A DNA stretch of 64,000 bases from positions 26,562 to 90,561 of the forward strand of contig ONGE01000015.1 of the NCBI GenBank assembly GCA_900317325.1, in the 5' to 3' direction. The translations under genes and the position numbers were made by a program. This DNA is from an uncultured Prevotellaceae bacterium. Lineage in GTDB: Bacteria; Bacteroidota; Bacteroidia; Bacteroidales; Muribaculaceae. Position 1 is the stretch's first letter; every line of letters begins with the position of its first letter. The notes under the pieces are model-generated. The model made no database searches. It was not told where the DNA came from and saw only the letters and a program-made list of their open reading frames with translations. Positions 29,520 to 36,248 of this stretch are shown here, piece after piece.

Positions 29520-30280
29520 AAGCACTGATTTTTGCAGCAGGATTGGGGACACGACTGCGCCCCCTGACCGACGACCGCCCCAAGGCGATGGTTGAGGTAG
29601 CCGGCAAGCCCATGCTTCAGCACGTCATTGAGCGTGTAGCAGCAGCGGGATTTAACGACATCACCATCAACATCCACCACTATGGGCAGATGATTATCGA
29701 CTTCCTGGAAAGGAATGACAACTTCGGGCTGAATATGCACATCAGCGACGAGCGCGGCCTGCTGCTTGACACCGGCGGCGGCATTCTCAAGGCACGCCAG
29801 TGGCTTGACGGTGATGAGCCCTTCCTAGTACACAATACCGACATCATTACCACGCTGGACCTCAAGGCGTTCTACGATTATCATGTGGAGCATTACGCAC
29901 TGGCAACCATCCTGGTCAAGGAGCGCATGACGCAACGTTATTTCCTGTTCGACGAAAACGACCGCCTGTGCGGATGGACCAATAAGGCGACGGGCGAATT
30001 CAAGCCCGACCCCGAGAAACTGCAGGGACGTGCCTTGCATGAACTTGCCTTCGGTGGTTTGCACGTGATATCGCCGCGCATCTTCCCGCACCTGGAGCGT
30101 TACCGCCGTCAAGAAGGCGAAAGATTCTCCATTGTGCCGTTCTATATCAACGAGTGCAAGCATCATCTCATCCATGGCTATCATCCTGACAGCGAATACC
30201 AGTGGCTCGACATCGGCAAGCCCGAGACGCTGGCCCAAGCCCAAGAGGTGTTGCAGAGCGACGACTTGGCATCACGTTAA
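29516..30280 (+). CDS. MurU-like sugar-1-phosphate nucleotidyltransferase
   Basis: The 254-residue protein begins AGLGTRLRPLTDDRPKAM, the nucleotide-binding signature of sugar nucleotidyltransferases, and later has LDTGGGI, FLVHNTDII (metal-binding Asp) and WLDIGKPE. Its length and its coupling to an AmgK-like kinase point to MurU, which makes UDP-MurNAc from MurNAc-1-phosphate in the cell-wall recycling route that bypasses de novo MurNAc synthesis. Related enzymes make GDP- or UDP-hexoses, so the substrate should be treated as likely, not shown. The start overlaps the previous stop by 4 bases. Confidence 0.85.
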   Translation: MKALIFAAGLGTRLRPLTDDRPKAMVEVAGKPMLQHVIERVAAAGFNDITINIHHYGQMIIDFLERNDNFGLNMHISDERGLLLDTGGGILKARQWLDGDEPFLVHNTDIITTLDLKAFYDYHVEHYALATILVKERMTQRYFLFDENDRLCGWTNKATGEFKPDPEKLQGRALHELAFGGLHVISPRIFPHLERYRRQEGERFSIVPFYINECKHHLIHGYHPDSEYQWLDIGKPETLAQAQEVLQSDDLASR

Positions 30281-30372
30281 AGCGCTAAATTTTTATAATC
30301 GCTTAAACTTTTAAGCTGTCGTCCCATCAAACAACCAGTTCTAAACTAGAGATCAAACACCAGAAACTTAAT

Positions 30373-30834
30373 ATGAAAAAGACATTAATCATCGCAGCCA
30401 TCATGCTGCTCGTGGCAGGCACCGTCACTCTTGACGCCCGCACCAAGAAGAAAGCGACCTCCAAGAAGGCCGCCACCACACAAGTCATCTTCACCGGTGA
30501 CATCGCCAACAAGGTAATCGGCTACAACGGCACTACCCCGCTCAACATTACCGTCAAGAACGGCGTCATCGAGAACATCGAGGTGCTCCCCAACCAGGAA
30601 TCGCCCAATTACCTCAAGCGCGCCAAGGACAAAGTGCTACCGCAGTACATCGGCAAGACCGTCGCCGAGGCCAAGAAACTCAAACCCGACATCGCCACCG
30701 GCGCCACCTACACCAGCGAAGCCCTCATCAAGAACATCCAGATGGGCCTCGACCAGGCGAAATCCTCATCCGCAAAAAAGGCTGCAACCACAAAGAAAGG
30801 CGCCACTAAAAAAGGCACCAAGAAGCGCCGCTGA
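30373..30834 (+). CDS. Exported FMN-binding domain protein with Lys-rich tail
   Basis: The 153-residue protein has a signal peptide (about residues 1-22), a Lys/Ala/Thr spacer, an FMN-binding domain (about 37-120) and a C-terminal tail of Lys, Ala, Thr and Gly (KKAATTKKGATKKGTKKRR). The domain shows the flavinylation motif region ATGATYTSEAL, in which a Thr is linked to FMN by ApbE-type transferases. It also has VENIEVL-like and YIGKTVAEAKKL segments. It is probably a periplasmic one-flavin redox carrier. No ApbE or partner oxidoreductase is in the window. The 92 bases upstream contain only a weak 6-bp hairpin at 30301-30316. Confidence 0.8.
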   Translation: MKKTLIIAAIMLLVAGTVTLDARTKKKATSKKAATTQVIFTGDIANKVIGYNGTTPLNITVKNGVIENIEVLPNQESPNYLKRAKDKVLPQYIGKTVAEAKKLKPDIATGATYTSEALIKNIQMGLDQAKSSSAKKAATTKKGATKKGTKKRR

Positions 30835-30903
30835 CTATCATCGGCGACCATTACATTGTATCACTTTTTGACATACAATTTTTCTTTATTCAAAAAAAAG
30901 TTG

Positions 30904-30911
30904 TATTTTTG
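30904..30911 (+). promoter_or_regulatory. TAnnTTTG promoter element for the toxin-antitoxin pair
   Basis: TATTTTTG followed by CAAAC, 30 bases before the antitoxin ATG. Confidence 0.65.
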
Positions 30912-30941
30912 CAAACAGGAACAATTCATCGTTAAGAGAGT

Positions 30942-31157
30942 ATGGAACTAACAACTACACAACTTGATACTATAACCTTGGAGATACCCAAGGCTGATGT
31001 TTCATTTCTTGAAGCACTAGTCAATCGACTGGGTTGGAAAATCAAGCGGGACAGACGTTCCATGTCTAACTATGAGAAAGCTCTCAATGATGTTGAATGT
31101 GGATGCGTCAATGAATATGACACGCCAGAGGATCTTTTTAACAAACTAGGCATCTGA
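30942..31157 (+). CDS. Probable antitoxin of a YafQ-type module
   Basis: The 71-residue protein lies directly before a YafQ-like toxin and overlaps it by one base (TGATG at 31155-31159), the usual antitoxin-toxin arrangement. It begins with a hydrophilic strand and a helix (ITLEIPKADVSFLEALVNRLGWKIKR), then a charged C-terminal part that would wrap the toxin. It shows no strong DinJ/RelB ribbon-helix-helix signature, so family membership rests on context. Its base composition is more AT-rich than its neighbours. Confidence 0.7.
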   Translation: MELTTTQLDTITLEIPKADVSFLEALVNRLGWKIKRDRRSMSNYEKALNDVECGCVNEYDTPEDLFNKLGI

Positions 31158-31447
31158 TGGCATATCGAATTACTACCACTAACCAGTTTGAGAAAGACGT
31201 TAAGCGATGCAAGAAACGCGGATTTCCCATGGGTGATCTACGTACTGTTATCAGCATGCTTGCTAAAGATGGAACACTACCTAGCATTTATAGTCCACAT
31301 AAACTGAGCGGCAATCGTGCCGGACAGTGGGAGTGCCATATCAAACCAGATTGGCTTTTAATTTGGGAACAATTTGATGATGAATTAAGGCTATTAATGC
31401 TTGCAACAGGGACACACTCAGACTTGTTTAGCAAGAACAGGCGATAA
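31157..31447 (+). CDS. YafQ-family mRNA interferase toxin
   Basis: The 96-residue protein carries the YafQ pattern: basic N-terminal helix (FEKDVKRCKKRG), HKLSG with His48, CHIKPDWLLIW with His61, Asp65 and Trp66, and GTHSDLF with His87 and Phe91. These are the positions implicated in E. coli YafQ ribosome-dependent mRNA cleavage, so the toxin appears intact. It is translated from an ATG overlapping the antitoxin stop. The module is AT-richer than its surroundings and may be a recent arrival. Confidence 0.9.
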   Translation: MAYRITTTNQFEKDVKRCKKRGFPMGDLRTVISMLAKDGTLPSIYSPHKLSGNRAGQWECHIKPDWLLIWEQFDDELRLLMLATGTHSDLFSKNRR

Positions 31448-31476
31448 ATCAATCAGAGCCAACATGCTCTTCAATA

Positions 31477-31504
31477 ACTGCAGACTCCCGAAAGAGCCTG
31501 CAGT
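31477..31504 (+). terminator. Terminator of the toxin-antitoxin operon
   Basis: ACTGCAGACTC pairs with GAGCCTGCAGT (one mismatch) around a CCGAAA loop, followed by CTTTCTTTTTATT. Confidence 0.75.
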
Positions 31505-31548
31505 CTTTCTTTTTATTAATTTCGACTTGAGGAATGCAAGATTCGCTA

Positions 31549-31556
31549 TACTTTTG
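31549..31556 (+). promoter_or_regulatory. TAnnTTTG promoter element for the ECF sigma gene
   Basis: TACTTTTG, 28 bases before the GTG start at 31585. Confidence 0.6.
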
Positions 31557-31584
31557 TGTTTGATCTATAAACGAGAGACTTGCA

Positions 31585-32127
31585 GTGACCGAACTTCAGA
31601 TTGTCAACGGAGTCAAGAACAGAGACCGGAAGGCCATGCACGAGATGTATGACCTGCTGGCCGGGGCAGCTATGGCTACCGCCGTGCGCTACCTTGGCGA
31701 CCGCGACGACTGCCGCGACGTGCTGCAGGATTGTTTCTTGAAGGCATTTACCCACATCGGTGAGTTTGACTATCGCGGTGCCGGTTCCCTGCGGGGATGG
31801 ATGATGAGGATTGTCGCCAACGAGTCCATCAACCGGCTTAAACGGCAATCCCGCATCACCTTCCTCGACTCCGATGATGTGGTACTGCCCGATGATGAGC
31901 CACCCGATATCGTACACGTCCCGCCAGAGGAAATCACCAGGATGATAGCCTCGTTACCGACAGGATACCGCATCGTGTTCAACCAATTCGTATTTGAACA
32001 CAAGAGCCACAAGGAGATTGCCCAATCGCTGGGCATCAAGGAGAACTCCTCGGCATCACAACTGCTGCGAGCCAAGCGACTGCTGGCCAAAATGATTCAC
32101 CAATATCAACAAAACCACGATGACTGA
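31585..32127 (+). CDS. ECF-type RNA polymerase sigma factor
   Basis: The 180-residue protein starts with GTG. Region 2 covers about residues 10-80 (DRDDCRDVLQDCFLKAFTHIGEF; GWMMRIVANESINRLKR). Region 4 covers about 110-170 (YRIVFNQFVFEHKSHKEIAQSLGIKENSSASQLLRAKRLL), matching Bacteroidetes ECF factors. No anti-sigma of the FecR type is adjacent. Instead the stop overlaps the start of a membrane-anchored beta-barrel-domain gene (ATG at 32120), which is the likely partner. Confidence 0.9.
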   Translation: MTELQIVNGVKNRDRKAMHEMYDLLAGAAMATAVRYLGDRDDCRDVLQDCFLKAFTHIGEFDYRGAGSLRGWMMRIVANESINRLKRQSRITFLDSDDVVLPDDEPPDIVHVPPEEITRMIASLPTGYRIVFNQFVFEHKSHKEIAQSLGIKENSSASQLLRAKRLLAKMIHQYQQNHDD

Positions 32128-33331
32128 CAAAGATTGGATCAAACAACTGCACTCCAAGATGGACGGACACCAGGAACCCGTCCCCGATGACCTGTGGCAG
32201 GATATCGAGAAGCAGTTGCAAGAGCATGAGGCACCGTCGCGCCCGATGCCCGCTTGGCGACGCTATGCCGCAGCCGCAGTGATTCTGGCAGTCATCGGAA
32301 CGGGTTGCCTGCTGTGGCTCAACAATGATGACACGACAGTCAATCATCCCGTCATCTCCATGACCAATCCTGATGCGAAGATGACCTCTGCCGCGACCCA
32401 TGATCAAGGTGAAACAACAGATCCAGTTCTTGATTCACGAGGCCCTGCACAACGATGGCCCCAATCATCGGCAATCAAGGCGACTCCAACAGCGACAGGA
32501 GGAAGCGACAACATTGCTCAGGCCAACATTCCGATGAAGGTTGCCGATATTCAAGAAAGTAGCAGTGACGAGCCCATCAAGCAGGAAACTGAACAGGCAA
32601 CTGAGCAGGCAAGCCAAACGCACCCGAAGAGCAATGAACGTCACGCTCAACCTGCATCCAATCCCCAGACTCCAGACCAAAGGATCATCAGACCCATCGC
32701 CAAGCGAGGCCCATTGACGCTGGGTTTGTACGCGTCTAACATTTTCAAGTCTGATGGGACCTCGAACAATAACCATTTTTTTGCTTTTGATCCGGTTCCA
32801 TTTTACCAACTGTCGTCAGACGTGCCCTCGGACTATAGCGAATATATCTTTACAGCTAAGCACCACGCGCCGTTGTCACTTGGCTTGAGTGTGCGTGTTC
32901 CCATCACAAACCGCTTTTCGCTCACCAGCGGCCTGGTCTATTCGCGGCTCAAGTCGGATTTCACCTCCCAAAGCAGGCATCGCGAGCAGACGCTGCATTA
33001 CCTGGGTGTGCCGATAGGTGCGACTTACACATTATGGAACTATCGACGCCTCAACATTTATGCTATCGGCGGCATGCAGGCCGACTTCAACGTCAAAGCG
33101 ACCCTCAAAGAGAACTCCCGCCCTAACCCCATCAGCATATCCAATGACCGCGTTCAGTTCTCTGCATTGGCGGGTCCCGGATTGCAGCTTGACCTTTCGC
33201 AGGGTTTCGGAATCTACATTGAGCCCACCGTCCGTTACTATTTCGACAACGGCAGCGACATCGAGAACTATTTCAAGGACAAACCCTGGAACATCAACCT
33301 GAATGCCGGCTTGCGCCTCACGCTGCAATAA
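32120..33331 (+). CDS. Single-pass membrane protein with C-terminal outer-membrane beta-barrel-like domain, sigma-factor partner
   Basis: The 403-residue protein overlaps the sigma gene by 8 bases. The first about 55 residues are cytoplasmic-looking and include VPDDLWQDIEKQL, a motif seen at the start of Bacteroidetes sigma-linked membrane proteins. A transmembrane helix follows (about 53-70), then a Gln/Thr/Ser-rich linker (about 75-195), then about 200 residues resembling the PorT/OMP beta-barrel families, with alternating strands ending in NLNAGLRLTLQ. The aromatic/hydrophobic C-terminal strand is typical of barrels. It may act as the anti-sigma for the preceding gene. How one chain could pass the inner membrane and also form a barrel is unclear. 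Confidence 0.75.
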   Translation: MTDKDWIKQLHSKMDGHQEPVPDDLWQDIEKQLQEHEAPSRPMPAWRRYAAAAVILAVIGTGCLLWLNNDDTTVNHPVISMTNPDAKMTSAATHDQGETTDPVLDSRGPAQRWPQSSAIKATPTATGGSDNIAQANIPMKVADIQESSSDEPIKQETEQATEQASQTHPKSNERHAQPASNPQTPDQRIIRPIAKRGPLTLGLYASNIFKSDGTSNNNHFFAFDPVPFYQLSSDVPSDYSEYIFTAKHHAPLSLGLSVRVPITNRFSLTSGLVYSRLKSDFTSQSRHREQTLHYLGVPIGATYTLWNYRRLNIYAIGGMQADFNVKATLKENSRPNPISISNDRVQFSALAGPGLQLDLSQGFGIYIEPTVRYYFDNGSDIENYFKDKPWNINLNAGLRLTLQ

Positions 33332-33358
33332 AGGTTTTCAGATTCCAGAGAAAATGAG

Positions 33359-33366
33359 TAACTTTG
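33359..33366 (+). promoter_or_regulatory. TAnnTTTG promoter element for the 2H phosphoesterase
   Basis: TAACTTTG followed by CC, 24 bases before the ATG at 33391. Confidence 0.65.
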
Positions 33367-33390
33367 CCAAGTTCAACAACATGACAAACG

Positions 33391-33915
33391 ATGAAAAGTT
33401 ATCTGGAAATCAAAGTGCCCATCTCCTTTGATGATTATTGGTTCAGGGAGTTGCGCGATTTGCTCGACGGTGTCGATATCCGTTGGCAACGTGGGTATTA
33501 TCATATCACAATGGCTTTCTTGGATTATGCCCCGGACAACGTGAACCTCGTGCCCGGACTCAGCGGGATTCTTGACGAGGCGATGGCGCCGACCATCACC
33601 TTCGACAAGCTTGACGCATTCGCCTCGGGCTATCACAGGCAAGTCATCCATCTCACGACCACCGATGCTCCCGACGATTTTTTGGAACTGGTCAAGGACA
33701 TCAGGCGCTATTTCCTCAGCAAGGGCTGTGAGATTCAATCCGACTTTAAGCTACACGTCACGCTGGGCCGTGTGCAAGACCCGAAGATGAACGTGCGCAA
33801 GCTCCAAGACATCATCAGCCAGGTGGACCTGCCCACGTTCACGATGGAACTGACAGGGGTCGAGTACCGCATCTTCCGCGGCAAGACACTTGGGCAATGG
33901 ACACTTGCCGATTAA
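33391..33915 (+). CDS. 2H phosphoesterase family protein (2'-5' RNA ligase-like)
   Basis: The 174-residue cytoplasmic protein has the two His-x-Thr motifs of the LigT/2H superfamily: YHITMAF (about residues 38-44) and LHVTLGRV (about 129-136). The symmetric lobe arrangement is as expected, and a closing ELTGVEYRIFRG strand is present. The superfamily acts on 2'-5' phosphodiester or 2',3'-cyclic phosphate bonds of RNA or small nucleotides. The substrate here is not known. It has its own promoter. Confidence 0.85.
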   Translation: MKSYLEIKVPISFDDYWFRELRDLLDGVDIRWQRGYYHITMAFLDYAPDNVNLVPGLSGILDEAMAPTITFDKLDAFASGYHRQVIHLTTTDAPDDFLELVKDIRRYFLSKGCEIQSDFKLHVTLGRVQDPKMNVRKLQDIISQVDLPTFTMELTGVEYRIFRGKTLGQWTLAD

Positions 33916-34003
33916 TAATCAGCACAAATTTTCACCTGACTGATGCAAGATTTCACAAGGGCATTGTTTAAGTGATAGAAAGAGTAATTAAAACGATTTG
34001 ACA

Positions 34004-35269
34004 ATGACAGCTTTTTTGAAATTATGGACTCTTGCAGCACTGATGCTGGTTACGACTGCATCCTGCAGCAACGACGATGACGTGAACACCGGCGAAGACG
34101 AAGTCGTTCAAATGCTCGCCTCGGCTACTCCCATTCAACTGAACGAAGCCCAACAACAGATGCGCAACATGAGCAACGAGTTTGCCTGGCAACTGTTCCG
34201 CACGACACAGCAATCCGACGACAACCAAGGCAGCAGCATCCTGTCGCCCTTGAGTGTGACCTACTTGCTCGGGATGATGGATGCGGGTGCCGGGGGCAGT
34301 ACGCGTGACGAGATCACCCGTGTGCTGGGATTCGGCAAGGATGTGACGGCAGTGAACGAATTCTGCAAGACAATGATTGACGGCGCGGGCAGTGCCGACC
34401 CTGTCGCCACGGTGAAAATCGCCAACTGCGTGGAAGTGAATTCGGCTTTAGGCATCAGTCTGCTCAAGCAGTATGTCGATGACATCACGCATTACTATAA
34501 CGCGCAGATCGACGCACTGGATTTCAACAATAACAACACGCTCAACATCATCAACAACTGGTGCAAGGACAACACCGATGGCATGATACCCAGCATCCTT
34601 GACAAGATCAATCCGAATGCTGCAATGTACATGCTCAACGCCATTTACTTCAAGGCCGACTGGACAGCGAAGTTCAACAAAGATCTTACCCGCAAGATGG
34701 ACTTCACCCTCGCCAACGGGTCAACCGTCAAGCGTGACCTGATGCACATCAAGGCACGCGCACTTTACGGCCAAGACGAAATGTGCGCCACGTTGCGCAT
34801 GCCCTTTGGCAACGGCGCTTACAGCATGTATGTCCTGCTGCCTGCCGAGGGTGTGTCGCTGGAGAAGTTCATCCAGGGCATGACCATCCAACAACTGAAT
34901 GCGCGCCTCTATAACATCGGCACCGCCGACATTGATGTCTTGTTACCCAAATTTGAAACTTCAAGTGACATCCAACTGATTGAAACGCTCAAGGATATGG
35001 GCATCACATCGGCATTTGACCCTAACAGAGCAGATTTCTCTAACATGAGTAATTCCAGCCTATGTGTTTCTCAGATGAAGCAAAAGGCAAAAATCGAGGT
35101 CAACGAGGACGGTGCCAAGGCTGCCGCTGTCACCGTTGCAGGATTTGTGCTGACAAGCGCAGCGAGCATCCCGAGAGTCGATTTCCATGCTACCCGCCCC
35201 TTTCTGTATCTCATTCTCGAGGAGCGCACCCGCAGTATCTTCTTCATCGGCACCTACTGCGGCGACTGA
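34004..35269 (+). CDS. Serpin-family lipoprotein
   Basis: The frame opens at a TTG (33998), but the ATG at 34004 is a better start, giving 421 residues. A lipoprotein signal ends TTASC. The body is a complete serpin: SPLSVTYLLGMMDAGAGGSTRDEI near residue 75, NAIYFKADWTAKF, and the C-terminal reactive-centre region with EVNEDGAKAAAVTVAGF, ending in HATRPFLYLILEERTRSIFFIGTYCGD. The short-residue hinge (AKAAAVTVA) predicts an inhibitory serpin; the scissile bond probably lies in the LTSAASIPR segment but cannot be fixed. Gut Bacteroidales serpins are thought to protect against host or bacterial serine proteases. Confidence 0.93.
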   Translation: MTAFLKLWTLAALMLVTTASCSNDDDVNTGEDEVVQMLASATPIQLNEAQQQMRNMSNEFAWQLFRTTQQSDDNQGSSILSPLSVTYLLGMMDAGAGGSTRDEITRVLGFGKDVTAVNEFCKTMIDGAGSADPVATVKIANCVEVNSALGISLLKQYVDDITHYYNAQIDALDFNNNNTLNIINNWCKDNTDGMIPSILDKINPNAAMYMLNAIYFKADWTAKFNKDLTRKMDFTLANGSTVKRDLMHIKARALYGQDEMCATLRMPFGNGAYSMYVLLPAEGVSLEKFIQGMTIQQLNARLYNIGTADIDVLLPKFETSSDIQLIETLKDMGITSAFDPNRADFSNMSNSSLCVSQMKQKAKIEVNEDGAKAAAVTVAGFVLTSAASIPRVDFHATRPFLYLILEERTRSIFFIGTYCGD

Positions 35270-35307
35270 CAGTAGGGCCTGGGCCAGTTAAAGCCCCCAT
35301 ATACGAC

Positions 35308-35341
35308 AAGCCGCTGAGTCGTCATTGCGACCCAGCGGCTT
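35308..35341 (+). terminator. Terminator between serpin and the convergent secreted protein gene
   Basis: AAGCCGCTG (35308-35316) pairs with CAGCGGCTT (35333-35341), with further pairing of GTCG/CGAC inside. GCTGTTTTT follows on the plus strand. Confidence 0.7.
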
Positions 35342-35360
35342 GCTGTTTTTCATCAGTTCC

Positions 35361-35810
35361 TTACTCGGGATTGGTTTTGATATCATAGATAATTCGGGCA
35401 TTCTCGGCAACCGTCTCGATGGGCGATCCGGCAGGAATAACCATCTCGGTCGAAGCCATGTCGGGGTTGGCATACTGATCAATAATCTCGCCGTTCTCAT
35501 CATAGACCGATACCTGGACGATGTTGAAATTGTTCCAGTCGTCGGTGAACTTGTACAACGTGAGTTTGTAGGCCACAGTCTTGTTGTAACCGCGTTCACG
35601 GGTATAAGCAGCCCTGGATTCGGGCACATCAAAGGAATTGCGCACCCAGACCAGGAAACTCTTTCCGTTGTCGCTCGTAGTGATATCGGGGCTGACTGCA
35701 ATGGTCTCACCGCCGGCCGAAATCATGTTAACCCAATCAGTCGCCTGAGCAACAGGTGCAGTCATCATCAGCGCAACAAGCGCCACTAAAGTCATAAAGA
35801 ATCTCTTCAT
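35361..35810 (-). CDS. Small secreted protein, possibly surface-adhesin-E-like
   Basis: The 149-residue protein has a signal peptide (MKRFFMTLVALVALMMTAPVAQA) and a mature beta-rich part. The pattern of a Trp-containing strand followed by SPDITTSDNGKSFLVWVRNSFD, then YNKTVAYKLTLYKF, resembles proteins with the surface-adhesin E-like domain, in which a colour of strands carries 'vWvk'-type motifs. The match is weak and the role unknown. A TACCTTTG promoter element lies 35 bases upstream, and it converges with the serpin across a shared terminator. Confidence 0.7.
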   Translation of the reverse strand: MKRFFMTLVALVALMMTAPVAQATDWVNMISAGGETIAVSPDITTSDNGKSFLVWVRNSFDVPESRAAYTRERGYNKTVAYKLTLYKFTDDWNNFNIVQVSVYDENGEIIDQYANPDMASTEMVIPAGSPIETVAENARIIYDIKTNPE

Positions 35811-35845
35811 TGTCTATCGTAGTTTTAATCGTTTTCTTGCGGCGG

Positions 35846-35853
35846 CAAAGGTA
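35846..35853 (-). promoter_or_regulatory. TAnnTTTG promoter element for the small secreted protein
   Basis: Minus-strand TACCTTTG, 35 bases upstream of the ATG at 35810. Confidence 0.65.
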
Positions 35854-36002
35854 TAAATAATTCATTAGATACTGGCTATTTCACAGAAACTTTTAAGACG
35901 GCCGCAACAAAAATGTTGTACGAAATCAATAATTATTGACAGTCTCTTTTTGCTTAAATCAAAAAAATGTCCAAAAAACTTGCACAATACCCCAAATGCT
36001 AT

Positions 36003-36010
36003 TATCTTTG
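36003..36010 (+). promoter_or_regulatory. TAnnTTTG promoter element with no gene downstream
   Basis: TATCTTTG followed by CAGC. No plausible ORF follows on the plus strand; a hairpin with a T tract begins 33 bases later. The 438-base gap 35811-36248 otherwise holds the promoter of the minus-strand secreted protein and the terminator of the M13 gene. Confidence 0.6.
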
Positions 36011-36016
36011 CAGCAA

Positions 36017-36074
36017 TATGATACTTTTTTCCTAGCAAGGCAGCTTCGTCGTGAGACGAGGCGCTTTTCTTTTA
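36017..36074 (+). ncRNA. Candidate short noncoding transcript
   Basis: A start about 7 bases after the promoter element and an end at the T tract would give an RNA of roughly 58 nt. It would consist of an unstructured U-rich 5' part and a terminal hairpin GCTTCGTC-GTGA-GACGAGGC with a GNRA-type loop. It resembles no RNA family known to me. Boundaries are inferred. Confidence 0.4.
36043..36074 (+). terminator. GNRA-loop terminator hairpin
   Basis: An 8-bp stem (one G-T pair) closes a GTGA tetraloop and is followed by GCTTTTCTTTTA on the plus strand. Confidence 0.6.
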
Positions 36075-36113
36075 AACATCCGTCACGATCACTCCCCCAC
36101 AACAGTCGTGTAC

Positions 36114-36149
36114 AAAAAAGGGAGACCGTCATTGACGACGATCTCCCTT
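36114..36149 (-). terminator. Terminator of the M13 peptidase gene
   Basis: Read on the minus strand, AAGGGAGA...TCTCCCTT with an inner GACG/CGTC stem is followed by a run of T. It lies about 100 bases past the M13 stop at 36249. Confidence 0.7.
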
Positions 36150-36248
36150 CACTCTACCATCTGTCGGTGGCCTAAGCCACAATACAGGTGAACAAACTAA
36201 CATTCATTGTTTATTATCTTATTGGCTAAGCGCCAGTAGCTTAACAAT

